From Planctomycetaceae bacterium (lineage in GTDB: Bacteria > Planctomycetota > Planctomycetia > Pirellulales > PNKZ01): DNA of 62,666 nucleotides. The DNA lies in contig JAEUIN010000130.1 of NCBI GenBank assembly GCA_016793115.1, positions 1-62,666 on the forward strand, given 5' to 3'. The notes below the pieces were generated by a model. It did no database searches and was not told the DNA's origin. It worked only from the letters and a program-made list of their open reading frames with translations. Shown in pieces: positions 7,400 through 16,148 of the stretch (positions are counted from its first letter, which is position 1; each line of letters begins with the position of its first letter). Position numbers and translations under genes: made by a program.

Positions 7400-8046
7400 A
7401 AGTGTGTGGTTCGACTTACCGCCACGAACCACGCCTTCGGTCCTCCCTGCTTGAAACTCTCGTCGTTCGGATCGGGCCGCACTTCGTAACGAGCAGGTTC
7501 AATTCGCTCAATAGTCCAGCCGTGAGCGAACGACTCTCGTAGTTCTTGCTGCGATACTCGCCGCGGCCCTTGAACTCCCGGCTCTTCGTCGCTGAAGCAA
7601 AGCAGATACAGCCGACCGCCGGGCTTGAGCACGGTCGCCAACTCTTCCACATAACGACGGCGGTCGTCGTCGCCGAAAACGTGGAACAGTCCGCTGTCGA
7701 TCACGTTGTCGAAAAGTTCAGGCAGTTTTTTCAAGGCCAGAGCGTCCATCACGAGGAACTCCGCCGTCAGGCCCCGCTCGGTTGCTTTCCGCTTGGCCAA
7801 TTGAATCGGTTCGGCAAGAAAGTCGATGCCGGTGACCTTGCAACCCCGCTCGGCGAAGAAGAGTGCGTTCTCTCCGGTTCCGCAACCGGCATCGAGAATC
7901 GAGCCCGTTATCCGGTCGGCCACGTCGATAATCGCCCGCTGGGGCCTGTCGATCTCCCATCGCGGCCGACCGGCGTACAAGTTTTCGAAGCTGCTGCGGC
8001 CGTGTATGGGCATGGCGATTCTCGGAGAGTTCGTATTTGCCGGCAA
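7384..8046 (-). CDS. Class I SAM-dependent methyltransferase
   Basis: A 220-aa Rossmann-fold methyltransferase. Motif I reads SILDAGCGTGENALFFAERG (SAM-binding glycine loop), the acidic end of strand 2 is TGIDFLAEPI, and the post-motif region reads VLKPGGRLYLLCFSDEEP. The short size and the N-terminal phrase FENLYAGRPRWEIDRPQ recall thiopurine-methyltransferase-like or tellurite-resistance-like small-molecule methyltransferases. Substrate unknown. An internal ATG at 8013 is an alternative start. The last codons overlap a dispersed repeat shared with 3838-3904. The gene stands alone, facing away from the MetA-like gene. Confidence 0.86.
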   Translation of the reverse strand: MPANTNSPRIAMPIHGRSSFENLYAGRPRWEIDRPQRAIIDVADRITGSILDAGCGTGENALFFAERGCKVTGIDFLAEPIQLAKRKATERGLTAEFLVMDALALKKLPELFDNVIDSGLFHVFGDDDRRRYVEELATVLKPGGRLYLLCFSDEEPGVQGPRRVSQQELRESFAHGWTIERIEPARYEVRPDPNDESFKQGGPKAWFVAVSRTTHLRLVN

Positions 8047-8460
8047 TCGCTCGTCGCGAAGCGGTTCCCGACTAAGATTTCAACGCCGCCGGAACATGCG
8101 GATCGGCCGGCACGACGCGAGTCGCGACGACCAATCTGCACGTAAGAGTATTCGGTCGAATCCGCTAGAGGCGAAGCAAAACGGTTTAGGTGTTCAATGT
8201 AATGGAAAACGCCGGCGCGCATCGGAAGCGTCGGTTCCGCTTCGAAAAGAATGTCGAACCGGCGCGGTTCGGGCTGCATAACCTTGGGCGACGGGTTTCG
8301 TTCGGGAAAAATCGCGAGAGCAATTCAATTGCGGTCGACGGGGAGGCCGAGATTGATTGAAACGGCTCCCTCATGAAGAAGGGCGATGTGCGGCCGTCGA
8401 CGCTCGACTCCTTCGGTGCCGGCGTTGCTTGCCCGTCCGTGCCTGCTTCGAGCGACCCTT
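8047..8460. other. Intergenic stretch without a supported gene
   Basis: The 414 bases lie between divergent genes and should contain their promoters. A minus-strand open frame starts at 8279 (MQPEPRRFDILFEAEP) and looks protein-like for about 45 codons before becoming Arg/Ser-rich and running over the methyltransferase start; it may be a gene remnant. Nothing else stands out. Confidence 0.35.
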
Positions 8461-9432
8461 ATGCTTCGTCACGGCAGCGGATCTTCAGCTTACGCCGTGG
8501 CCGTGGCCGTGCTGTGTGCGGTCGTGGCGACGACGGCGCGTGCCGACGAGACGTTCGTGCGGACGCCGGTCGTGTCGACGACGGAATCCTTCGCCGCGAG
8601 GTTCTCGTCGCTCCGCGGCGATTGGACCCGTCTTACGGCGGCGGAGGACGACGTCGCTGGGCCCGACATCGGCGAACCGGGTCCGGACATGGGGGATTTT
8701 CCCAACAGCGCTTTTACGCTCCCCAAAGGGCGAAGCTACCTCGAATCGGCGCCGCTGACGATGACGACCGGCAATTCGGCCGGGCCGGCCGCCTACCTGT
8801 GGCCGTATCTGCTGCGATACGGCATCACGGACGACGTCGAGTTTCGTTTGCTCGGCAACGGTCTGACGAGCACCTACGGTCAGTCGCCGACGACCGGACT
8901 GAGTCCGCTCTGCGTCGATATGAAGGTGCATCTGTGGGACGGCGACGAGCGGTTGATTCCCGCCTCGTCGCTAGAGGTCTTCGTCCTCACGGAGTGGGGC
9001 AGCGAAGCGTTTAACGGCGGCACGCAACCGTCGCTGAATCTCAATTTCGATCTGCCGCTGCGCGAAAGCACCAACTTGGAGGTGAGCGTCGGCCTGACCG
9101 GTGTGCAGGACGCCTTGGACGTGCGCAGCGGCTCCCGCGTCAAGCCGCGTTTTCGACATTTGCTCGACCTCATTCATCAACCCGGCATCAACGTTTATCA
9201 GTTCAGTTGCCAATGGGCCGTCGAACAAGAGGTCACGGATCGCCTCCAGGTGTTCGTCCACGGCTACTACAACGGCGCGCTGAAGTTCGACCAAGGCGCG
9301 GGCACCGTCGCGGGCGTGGGCGGGTTCTACCAATTGACGGCGCGTTGGATGACGTTCTGCTCATTTAACGCCGGACTCGACGACCAAGTGGCGCCGTTCA
9401 GTACGCAATGGGGCTGGGCCTACGCGCTCTGA
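8461..9432 (+). CDS. Outer-membrane channel-like protein, MetA-pathway (phenol degradation) family
   Basis: A 323-aa exported beta-barrel-type protein. The start at 8461 gives a clean signal peptide (hydrophobic AYAVAVAVLCAVVATT, cleavage after ARA). The body has alternating short strands and phrases typical of the Phenol_MetA_deg family: LESAPLTMTTGNS near the N-terminus, YLLRYGITDDVEFRLLGNG, and a C-terminal series of barrel strands. Such proteins are thought to be outer-membrane channels or hydrocarbon-uptake-like barrels; in planctomycetes they are common with unknown ligand. In-frame start codons further upstream would bury the signal peptide. Confidence 0.78.
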   Translation: MLRHGSGSSAYAVAVAVLCAVVATTARADETFVRTPVVSTTESFAARFSSLRGDWTRLTAAEDDVAGPDIGEPGPDMGDFPNSAFTLPKGRSYLESAPLTMTTGNSAGPAAYLWPYLLRYGITDDVEFRLLGNGLTSTYGQSPTTGLSPLCVDMKVHLWDGDERLIPASSLEVFVLTEWGSEAFNGGTQPSLNLNFDLPLRESTNLEVSVGLTGVQDALDVRSGSRVKPRFRHLLDLIHQPGINVYQFSCQWAVEQEVTDRLQVFVHGYYNGALKFDQGAGTVAGVGGFYQLTARWMTFCSFNAGLDDQVAPFSTQWGWAYAL

Positions 9433-9710
9433 GGCAAAACGCCTGGAAGGCGAGGCCGATCGTCTCGCAATGTCGGGCCGGCGGCGTTGCGCCGAGCCGC
9501 CGGCGTTCGCCCGAAAACACCTGCGCTCGACCAATGTAGATCTCCCCGCGGTGCGAAACTTCGACCCGATCGCCGTGCCGACTGGAAATGTGCGATCGGA
9601 CGATGTCTATTTCTCCTTGAGGCCCGAGCGACGTCGCGGCGGAGCGCCGCCGCGATGCCGATCGGTCGGGCCGTGAAAGCGGGCGTCGACACGTTCTTCC
9701 AAGGTGCGCC
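9433..9710. other. Intergenic stretch with two GC-rich hairpins
   Basis: Two strong stems are visible: GCCGGCGGC/GCCGCCGGC (9477-9504) and TCGCGGCGG/CCGCCGCGA with a 4-base loop (9634-9655). The first could help terminate transcription of the upstream gene, although no T-run follows. The second lies about 55 bases before the molybdoenzyme start and could affect its leader RNA. Confidence 0.45.
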
Positions 9711-11042
9711 ATGCGTCGCAACGACTTTCTCGCCGAACACGTTCGCTTGACGCGGCGCTTCTTCCTCCAGGCCGGGCTCGCGACGACGGCGCTCGGGCAA
9801 GCCTGGGCCGCAGAGAACTCGGCTAGCGCCGCGCCGGCCGACGACAAGGCGAAGGCCGCTGCGCCGAGTGCGCGGAAGTCGCCGCCGACGGCAAAGGAGC
9901 CCGAGCCTACGAAGCGCGCGAAGCCGGAGAAGGCCGGCGCGCGGGGCGAGCCCTACTTCACGCCGGCCGACGACTTTCGCGACGTCTCGCGCGGCAAGCC
10001 GGTGCCCCATTCGCTCCCCGAGGAGAAGCGGCGCGAAGTTGGACTCACGCGCGACACCTGGCGCCTCGAAGTGTTGGCGGATCCGGACCATCCGGCCAAG
10101 CTCGGCGATGAGCTCACGAAGGCCGACGGCACGGCGCTCGATTTCGCCGGGCTGCTGAAGCTCGGCGAGCGCCACGCGGTGCGGTTCGCCAAAGTGATGA
10201 CGTGCTTAAACGTCGGCTGCCCGCTCGGCATGGGGCTTTGGGAAGGGGTGCCGCTCCGCGAAGTCGTCTGGCTCACGAAGCCGCGCGAGAATCTGCGCCG
10301 CGTGTTTTACTACGGCTACCACAATGACGACCCAAAACAGATGTTTCGCAGCTCGCTGCCGATCGGCCGCGTGCTGGAAGACCCGTTCGATCTTCCGCCG
10401 GTGATTCTCTGCTACAAGCTCAACGGCGAATGGCTCGACGCCGAACGGGGCGGGCCGGTCCGCGTCGTCGTGCCCGAAGCCTACGGCTTCAAGTCGATCA
10501 AGTGGCTCACGCACGTCGTGCTCACCAATCTCGCTCACGCCAACGACACCTACGCCGAGCAAAACAACGACGTCGACAGCCCGCTGAAAACGTTCGCCGC
10601 CGTGCTCGCGCCTCCCGAGAAAGCGCAGGCCGGCAAGCCGATCGCCGTTTCCGGCTATGCGCAGGTCGGCATCTCCGGGCTCTCGAAAGTCGAGGTCGCG
10701 GTCGAACCGGCCGACAAGCCGCGGCCCGAGGGCGATCCGTATTTCCTGACCGCGCCGTGGGTCGCCGCCGAGCTGTTGCCCGCGCCTAAGAATTGGAGCG
10801 CGCTCGCAGGGGGCAAACTGCCGCCGCAGACGCACGGCTTCGACGACGCGGGCATTCCCAAAACCTGGCCGATGCGACTTACCAACGCGCATTGGGCCGC
10901 CGTGCTGCCGGGTCTCGCGGCGGGCAAATACGTGCTCCGCTGCCGCACGATCGACGCCCAAGGCCACGCCCAACCGCTGCCGCGCCCGTTCCGCAAATCG
11001 GGCCACGCGGCGATCGAATCCATCACGTTCACCGTAACGTAG
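9711..11042 (+). CDS. Sulfite-oxidase-like molybdopterin oxidoreductase, Tat-exported
   Basis: A 443-aa periplasmic molybdoenzyme. A Tat-type signal (LTRRFFLQAGLATTALG) is followed by an Ala/Lys/Pro linker to about residue 75. The Moco-binding domain of the sulfite oxidase superfamily is at about 110-290: a candidate Mo-ligand cysteine at 165 or 170 (MTCLNVGCPLGMG), WEGVPLREVVWL, then GGPVRVVVPEAYGFKSIKWL. A C-terminal Ig-like dimerisation domain (about 300-443) has the phrases SGYAQVGISGLSKVEVAVEP and ANAHWAAVLPG-type strands. No heme domain is present, so electrons must pass to a separate carrier. A cupin gene follows after 24 bases. The substrate may be sulfite or another small oxidisable compound. 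Confidence 0.88.
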   Translation: MRRNDFLAEHVRLTRRFFLQAGLATTALGQAWAAENSASAAPADDKAKAAAPSARKSPPTAKEPEPTKRAKPEKAGARGEPYFTPADDFRDVSRGKPVPHSLPEEKRREVGLTRDTWRLEVLADPDHPAKLGDELTKADGTALDFAGLLKLGERHAVRFAKVMTCLNVGCPLGMGLWEGVPLREVVWLTKPRENLRRVFYYGYHNDDPKQMFRSSLPIGRVLEDPFDLPPVILCYKLNGEWLDAERGGPVRVVVPEAYGFKSIKWLTHVVLTNLAHANDTYAEQNNDVDSPLKTFAAVLAPPEKAQAGKPIAVSGYAQVGISGLSKVEVAVEPADKPRPEGDPYFLTAPWVAAELLPAPKNWSALAGGKLPPQTHGFDDAGIPKTWPMRLTNAHWAAVLPGLAAGKYVLRCRTIDAQGHAQPLPRPFRKSGHAAIESITFTVT

Positions 11043-11066
11043 CTTGCCCCGACGGAGGAAAGAACG

Positions 11067-11399
11067 ATGGCGATTCCGCATGCCCAATCCGGTGAAGTGC
11101 TTCAACTGCCGCTGGGGGCGGCCCTTGCGGAGTCGAAAACGGCGACGCTCATCAAGACCGCGCAGCTCGAAGTGCTGCGGCTCGTGCTGCCGGCCGGCAA
11201 GGAGATTCCTTCGCACAAGGCTCCCGGCGAGATCACCGTGCAGTGCCTCGAAGGACGAACGGCGTTCACCGCCCACGGTCGAACCCAAGAGCTCACGCCG
11301 GGCCAACTGCTCTACCTTACGGCAGGCGAACCGCATGCGCTGAAGGCCGCGGAACCGTCGTCGCTCTTGGTGACCATCCGGCTGCCGCCGAAGACCTAA
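11067..11399 (+). CDS. Small cupin-domain protein
   Basis: A 110-aa single-domain cupin. The core reads LPAGKEIPSHKAPGEITVQCLEGRTAF (cupin motif 1, with H and E ligands) and LTPGQLLYLTAGEPHALKA (motif 2, with His). It has no signal peptide. It follows the sulfite-oxidase-like gene by 24 bases in the same direction and probably shares its transcript. Cupins of this size bind a divalent metal and act as small dioxygenases, isomerases or sensors; the exact job here is unknown. Confidence 0.85.
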   Translation: MAIPHAQSGEVLQLPLGAALAESKTATLIKTAQLEVLRLVLPAGKEIPSHKAPGEITVQCLEGRTAFTAHGRTQELTPGQLLYLTAGEPHALKAAEPSSLLVTIRLPPKT

Positions 11400-11463
11400 G
11401 CCGAATCGGCCCTGCGACTCGTCAGGTACAATGGTCGTCACTCATCCCGACACGGAGCCGTTC

Positions 11464-12345
11464 ATGCTTGAGAATTCGTCGCCGCTCGGCCGTCGCGCGT
11501 TCGTCAAGAGCGGCGCACTGCTGCTCTGCTTCGGCGCGACGGCCGATCTCGCCGCCGCGCTCGTTGCGAAGCCGCGCCTCCGCATCGGCCTCGTCACCGA
11601 CCTGCACTATGCCGACAAGCCGGCCAAGGGCACACGCCACTATCGCGACACGCTCGCCAAGCTGGCCGAAGCGGCCGAGCTATTTCACTCCGACAAGCCC
11701 GACTTCGTCGTGGAACTGGGCGACTTTATCGACGCCGCCGATTCGCCGGCGACGGAGCTTGCGTACCTGCGCCGCGTGAACGAGGTCTTTCGCACGATTC
11801 CCGGCCCGAAGCATTGCGTGCTCGGCAATCACTGCGTCGAGACGTTGATGAAGCGGGAGTTTCTCGACGGCGTCGGACAACAGGAATCGTTCTACTCGTT
11901 CGACGCCGGCGGCTTTCACTTCGTCGTGCTCGACGCGTGTTTCCGCGCCGACGGCGCACCGTACGGCCGCAACAATTCCGTCTGGAGCGACGCCAACATC
12001 CCGCCGCACGAACTCGAGTGGCTCCGCGACGACTTGCAAGCGACCACGAAGCCGACGATCGTTTTCGCTCACCAACGGCTCGACGAAGCCGGCAAGCACG
12101 CCGTGCGCAATGCCGCCGAAGTGCGCGGCGTGCTCGAAGCCGCCGGCCGCGTGACCGCAGTGCTGCATGGGCACAGCCACATGAACGACCATCAAGAGAT
12201 CAACGGCATCCACTACACGACGCTCGTCGCCATGGTCGAAGGCCCCGGCTCCGAATCAAGCGGTTACTCCACGCTCGACATCCTCGCCGACGACACTCTC
12301 CGCCTCACCGGCTTCCGCAACCAAGCCAACTACGAGTGGAAGTAA
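11464..12345 (+). CDS. Tat-exported calcineurin-like metallophosphoesterase
   Basis: A 293-aa phosphoesterase. The ATG at 11464 has a GGAG ribosome-binding site and yields a Tat signal (LGRRAFVKSGALLLCFGA). The five metal-binding blocks appear in order: RIGLVTDLHYAD, VELGDFIDAAD, CVLGNHCVET, TIVFAHQRLDE and AVLHGHSHMND. The two-metal centre formed by these residues hydrolyses phosphomono- or diesters; the related family includes purple acid phosphatase-like and cyclic-nucleotide or glycerophosphodiester enzymes. It follows the cupin gene by 64 bases and converges on the GTPase gene. Role outside the cytoplasm is inferred from the signal. Confidence 0.88.
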   Translation: MLENSSPLGRRAFVKSGALLLCFGATADLAAALVAKPRLRIGLVTDLHYADKPAKGTRHYRDTLAKLAEAAELFHSDKPDFVVELGDFIDAADSPATELAYLRRVNEVFRTIPGPKHCVLGNHCVETLMKREFLDGVGQQESFYSFDAGGFHFVVLDACFRADGAPYGRNNSVWSDANIPPHELEWLRDDLQATTKPTIVFAHQRLDEAGKHAVRNAAEVRGVLEAAGRVTAVLHGHSHMNDHQEINGIHYTTLVAMVEGPGSESSGYSTLDILADDTLRLTGFRNQANYEWK

Positions 12346-12361
12346 AAGGGCGCGGCGACGC

Positions 12362-14209
12362 TTACTTCGCCGACGAACCCGCTCGCAGCTTCGCCAGCGC
12401 ATCGCTCACCGCGCGAATTTCCGCGCCGCTTCCGATTGCTTCGCCGCGGCTGAGTTCCTTCATCAGATCGCCGAGCAATTCGCGTTCGAAGATTTCCGTG
12501 AGCTGCGTCGCCCGCTTGGCCGCGTGTTCGTTTTGCAGACCGCGAAAGAGTTGGCCGGCCGTGTGCTTGAGGCCCGCCCCCGTCGCGCCGACGGCCGCTT
12601 CGCCGCCGCCGGTGATCACGACCGCGGTGGCGATTTCGCCGGCCGTTTGTCCGGCCACGTGCACGATCGTCTGTCCGAGCACGTCGCCGGCAGGCAGGAA
12701 GATGCCCGTCAGCGCGAGCGACACCGTGATCGCCGGCCGCGCGAAGGCCGCCGCCGTGTCGAGCGAGCGGAGCGTCGTCGCGGCCCGCGGATAGTCTTTC
12801 ACGAACTGCTCCAAGCGGCGGCCGATTTGCCCGCGGAAGTCGTCGTCGATCGGCGGCAGCGCCGCGTAGGCCGTTTGAATCCGCCGCAGGTACTCGGCCC
12901 GCGCCGTGCCGCCGAGCAGCGCCTTCAAGCGCGGGCGAAGAATGTCGTTTCCCACTTCGGCCAACCGCTCCAACTCGTCGAGCAGTCGCGACACTCCCTC
13001 GATCATCACGACCTGCTCGCGGGCCCGGTAGTCGGCCAGCGGGTCGACCTCGCCGCCCGCGCCGCCGCTCCAGAGCGCTTGGATCGGCTTGAGCACCGTG
13101 CGGCCGACGCCCCGATAGAAGCCGTGGATCGCTCGCGACCACTCGCCGCGCCGCTCGTCCCACCAGCGCTGAATTTCCGCCACGAGCACGCCGGCCGGCA
13201 GCGCAGGCCACGACGTCGTTACGCGATGCGCTTCGCCGAGCGCCTGCCGCGCCGCGGCGAACCCGCGCGCCGCCGAGCGCACTTGGTTCACATAGCGCTC
13301 GACGCCGGTCGCCGGGTCGAGCACCTGCGCGAGCGCGCCGCGGAGCGTGCGCAGCTTGAGTTCGTCGTAGCGGAGTTCCGTCAGCTCACGGCGCAAGTCG
13401 AGCGGTGCGTCTGCGAACGCTCGCCCGTCGCGGCCGATCGCGTAGAACTTCAGCCCCTGCGAAAGCGCGGCCCGGCGATCGTAAGGCACGACGCACGCCA
13501 AGACCGGCTGCGTGCCGGTCTCGCGACAAAACACGTCGGTCCATTCGGGCCACACATCGCGGTCGAGCGCGAGGTCGACCTGGTTGAACACCAACACCAC
13601 GGCCTTATCGGCCTCGGCCGCATGGCGGAAGAACTTCTTCACCGCCGCGTCGTTGTACTTCTGTTGCGTGACGACGGCCACGAGCACGTCGGCCGTCTGG
13701 CGGACGATGTCGGCCCGCCGCCAATTCACTTTCGCATCGGAGTCGACGTCGGGCGTGTCGAGCAACAGCAGCCGCGGCGGCAAGCTCGCGCTCTCGCGCC
13801 AGAAGAGCAGATCGTCGCTCGACTCGCCGAGCGCGTCGGCCGCATCGCCCCAGGCCTGCAAGCGAAAGCCTTCAAAGAGCGGCGCGAGCTTCGCCGAGTC
13901 GGCCAAGTTCGGCGGCGCGAGACAGACCGGATGCTTCGTGCCGGCCGCGAGCGGGCTCACGGCGCTGGCGTTCTCGCCGGCCAGTTGATTGAAGATCGCC
14001 GACTTGCCGATGTTGGTGCCGCCGACCACGGCCGCGACCACCGGCGGCTCGCCCGTCGCCTGCGGCGCGAGCTTGTGCGTGAGCAGTTGATGCCATTCTT
14101 CGCCGGCAGGCGAGGCGACGCCGATCGAAGCGGCCGCCGGCTCCAGCGCCGCCAAGGCCGCGCTGAGCGAACGAATCTGCGCGGCCAAAGTCGAGAAATC
14201 GGCGCTCAT
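12362..14209 (-). CDS. Dynamin/Era-like GTPase with C-terminal membrane-associating region
   Basis: A 615-aa GTP-binding protein. The P-loop is GGTNIGKS (residues 63-70), the G3 motif is LLDTPDVDSDAKVN, and the G4-like motif is VFNQVD, an NKxD variant. Long helical segments follow (about 270-480, including LAEVGNDILRPRLKALLGG), then a hydrophobic stretch near 505-550 (ITVSLALTGIFLPAGDVLG) that could insert in a membrane, and a basic tail. This layout suggests membrane remodelling or stress-related scaffold functions. A GGAG ribosome-binding site supports the ATG at 14209. The Tat TIM-barrel gene lies 48 bases upstream on the same strand, so cotranscription is possible. Confidence 0.82.
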   Translation of the reverse strand: MSADFSTLAAQIRSLSAALAALEPAAASIGVASPAGEEWHQLLTHKLAPQATGEPPVVAAVVGGTNIGKSAIFNQLAGENASAVSPLAAGTKHPVCLAPPNLADSAKLAPLFEGFRLQAWGDAADALGESSDDLLFWRESASLPPRLLLLDTPDVDSDAKVNWRRADIVRQTADVLVAVVTQQKYNDAAVKKFFRHAAEADKAVVLVFNQVDLALDRDVWPEWTDVFCRETGTQPVLACVVPYDRRAALSQGLKFYAIGRDGRAFADAPLDLRRELTELRYDELKLRTLRGALAQVLDPATGVERYVNQVRSAARGFAAARQALGEAHRVTTSWPALPAGVLVAEIQRWWDERRGEWSRAIHGFYRGVGRTVLKPIQALWSGGAGGEVDPLADYRAREQVVMIEGVSRLLDELERLAEVGNDILRPRLKALLGGTARAEYLRRIQTAYAALPPIDDDFRGQIGRRLEQFVKDYPRAATTLRSLDTAAAFARPAITVSLALTGIFLPAGDVLGQTIVHVAGQTAGEIATAVVITGGGEAAVGATGAGLKHTAGQLFRGLQNEHAAKRATQLTEIFERELLGDLMKELSRGEAIGSGAEIRAVSDALAKLRAGSSAK

Positions 14210-14257
14210 GCTGCTCCGGCAAACGACCCCTGGGTGCCCGGTCGATAGGAACCAACT

Positions 14258-15268
14258 CTAAGCAAACGCCGCTCGCACCGCGGCGCGAGTCTTCTCCAAA
14301 CCGGTTCGCGCCACGACTTCCGGATCTTGCGCCCAATACTCGCGGTTGAACAATTCCAGCGACAAGTAGCCGCGGAACCCGTTCGCGTAGAGATCCTGAA
14401 ACACTTGCTTCAGCGGCGCGACGCCGTCGCCCGGGTACACGCGATGCGCGTCGGTCTGCTCGGCCCGCGCCGGCGCGGCCGGATAGTCGTTCACGTGGAA
14501 CACGTGAATCGCCGAACCGCTCAGCAGCTTCAAGCCGGTGAAGTCGCTGCCGCCTTTGAAGATGTGATAGATGTCGGGGAGCAAGCAGGCGTTGCGATGC
14601 CCGCTCTCGACGGCCACGAACACCGCTTCGCCCAAGCGGCCGAGCGTTTGCGAATGCCCCCACACTTCGACTTCCGGCACCACGCCCATCTGCTCGCCTA
14701 GCTCGCAGAGCTTGCCGTAGCGCTCGGCGATTTTGAACAAGTCCATACCGGTGAGCTTCTGCGCCCCGGTCGGCGGCGCGGCCAAGCGCTTGCCGCCGAT
14801 CTGCGCGAGCAGGTCCATGTCGCGCTTCGCGTCCTCCATTCCCTTCGCGCGGGCCGCCTCGTCGTCGACGATCCACTGGGCGAAGCCGATCGCACTTTCC
14901 ACCGTAAGACCGAGGTCGGCGATCCGCTTGCCGAGGTCTTTGAGCGAGCCGCCGCCGTCGGCGTATTCGCTGAGCTGCCGCATCCACGGCTCGACGGCGT
15001 CGTAGCCGACTTTGGCGATCAGCTCCAACTCGGCGACGATGCCGAGCTTCTGCTCGCGAATCGTGCTCGTGTTGAAGCAATAGCCGAACGGCTCGTCGGC
15101 CGGCCGCCCGGCGATCGCCGACGCCTGGGTCGCCGGTTTCGCCCCGGCCTCGGCCGCCGCAGCCGACGACGCAACGGACGACGCCGCGACCGACCCGGCC
15201 GTAGCCAGCGCCGCACCGCCCCACATGCCGGATTGCATCAGAAACTCACGACGAGGAAGCGAAGTCAT
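14258..15268 (-). CDS. Tat-exported sugar phosphate isomerase/epimerase-like TIM barrel
   Basis: A 336-aa AP-endonuclease-2-fold TIM barrel, close to hydroxypyruvate-isomerase-like proteins. The ATG at 15268 begins a Tat signal (LPRREFLMQSGMWGGAALA); upstream in-frame codons are repeat-region sequence. Barrel landmarks are AKVGYDAVEPWMR, VPEVEVWGHSQTLGRLGE, LLPDIYHIFKGG, IHVFHVNDYP and GYLSLELFNREYW, which carry the Glu/His/Asp metal ligands typical of the family. In planctomycetes these secreted barrels are abundant and are thought to act on sugars or inositol-like compounds. A second one lies at 46408-47358. Confidence 0.86.
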   Translation of the reverse strand: MTSLPRREFLMQSGMWGGAALATAGSVAASSVASSAAAAEAGAKPATQASAIAGRPADEPFGYCFNTSTIREQKLGIVAELELIAKVGYDAVEPWMRQLSEYADGGGSLKDLGKRIADLGLTVESAIGFAQWIVDDEAARAKGMEDAKRDMDLLAQIGGKRLAAPPTGAQKLTGMDLFKIAERYGKLCELGEQMGVVPEVEVWGHSQTLGRLGEAVFVAVESGHRNACLLPDIYHIFKGGSDFTGLKLLSGSAIHVFHVNDYPAAPARAEQTDAHRVYPGDGVAPLKQVFQDLYANGFRGYLSLELFNREYWAQDPEVVARTGLEKTRAAVRAAFA

Positions 15269-15375
15269 AGTCGGCCGCTGCTCTGGATTCCCCCAGCCGG
15301 CCGAAATCGCCGGCGGCAAGCCGCCCATTATCGCTCCACAGCCGGCCAAAAACCAGGGCGAGCCGCGGAGCGGAA

Positions 15376-15487
15376 GTCTTAGCCCCCGGCACTTCATGCC
15401 GGGGGCAATGTGCGCCGTTCTGCAATTCGATGTCCACTATCGCTCCGCGTCGTCTGCCCCCGGCATAAAGTGCCGGGGGCTAAGACG
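15376..15487. repeat. REPIN-like inverted doublet of GC-rich palindromes (family 1)
   Basis: Two copies of the same palindrome lie 49 bases apart in opposite orientation. Each has arms GCCCCCGGCA and TGCCGGGGGC with a 5-base loop (15382-15406, loop CTTCA; 15456-15480, loop TAAAG). The outer flanks are also mirrored (GTCTTA before the first, TAAGAC after the second). This is the form of REP doublets mobilised in trans by RAYT-type transposases; no RAYT gene is in the window. Confidence 0.85.
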
Positions 15488-15494
15488 CGAACGC

Positions 15495-15767
15495 TCAACG
15501 CAAGTTCCCCGACCGAATCGCAAGTGCCAAGGCGAAACATGCCAAGCCGACGACGACGAGCACTCCAGCGATTCGAAAGTGACGCGAGGCGGGCACCCTG
15601 AGCCTACGCGCACGAACGCCGAGCACGACGAACACGCAACCCAACCCCGACGAGAGCAAGCCGAGATTGGCGACAAGCAGAAACAAGATTAATCCGCCGA
15701 GATCAACGCCGAGGCCGATTTGCGCGAGCATACGAAAGATTCCTGCGGCCTCGTTTTGTTCTTGCAC
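15495..15767 (-). CDS. Small integral membrane protein, unknown function
   Basis: A 90-aa protein with two clear hydrophobic segments (LGGLILFLLVANLGLLSSGL and IAGVLVVVGLACFALALAI) separated by an Arg-rich loop (VRARRLRVP). The start is GTG at 15767, with an ATG twelve codons in as an alternative. It begins 15 bases after the end of another small membrane protein gene on the same strand, so the two are probably cotranscribed. No family recognised. Confidence 0.5.
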   Translation of the reverse strand: MQEQNEAAGIFRMLAQIGLGVDLGGLILFLLVANLGLLSSGLGCVFVVLGVRARRLRVPASRHFRIAGVLVVVGLACFALALAIRSGNLR

Positions 15768-15782
15768 GTCGCCGGCCGCAAT

Positions 15783-16148
15783 TCAAACGGCTAGGTGCAA
15801 GAAACCAGTGATCGCAGAGGGGATAAAGACCATTAAGGTACAGAATAATGCGGCCGCCAAGTGATCAAACCCAAGATAGGCCCACTCCGATATGCCGGTG
15901 ATTAAGAGCACACACGCTAAAAACACAAGCGCCGCGAAAGCGATATTGATCGCTCTCACTGCCTTTAAAATCAGCTTGCCGCCTACGAGGCAGCCGAGCA
16001 ACGAAGACAATGCGACAGGAGCAACAAACCACGCCCATCGATCTCCTTGCGATGTATGACTGCTAATCGCCATCGGTACAAAGACGACCAATTGCAATAC
16101 CGACAACATCGCCGCCCACCAACGGAAATGACTTGCTGAGACGAGCAT
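15783..16148 (-). CDS. Small four-helix membrane protein, unknown function
   Basis: A 121-aa protein with about four membrane-spanning segments: AAMLSVLQLVVFVPMAI, WFVAPVALSSLLGCLVGG, INIAFAALVFLACVLLI and LAAALFCTLMVFIPSAITG. It starts with ATG at 16148. No catalytic or binding motif is visible. It lies directly upstream of the 90-aa membrane protein gene and may form a two-gene unit with it. Confidence 0.55.
   Translation of the reverse strand: MLVSASHFRWWAAMLSVLQLVVFVPMAISSHTSQGDRWAWFVAPVALSSLLGCLVGGKLILKAVRAINIAFAALVFLACVLLITGISEWAYLGFDHLAAALFCTLMVFIPSAITGFLHLAV

Noticed and set aside
7908..8279. Minus-strand open frame beginning MQPEPRRFDILFEAEP
   Set aside because: The first 45 codons look protein-like, but the rest overlaps the methyltransferase start and turns into Arg/Ser-rich sequence. 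Perhaps a remnant, not strong enough to annotate.
12524..14248. Plus-strand open frame of 574 codons opposite the GTPase
   Set aside because: Low-complexity Arg/Ala composition and no start context; the GTPase frame has P-loop and G3 motifs.
15376..15487. Palindromes considered as rho-independent terminators
   Set aside because: No T-run follows either stem and they occur as an inverted pair, which fits a REPIN better than a terminator.
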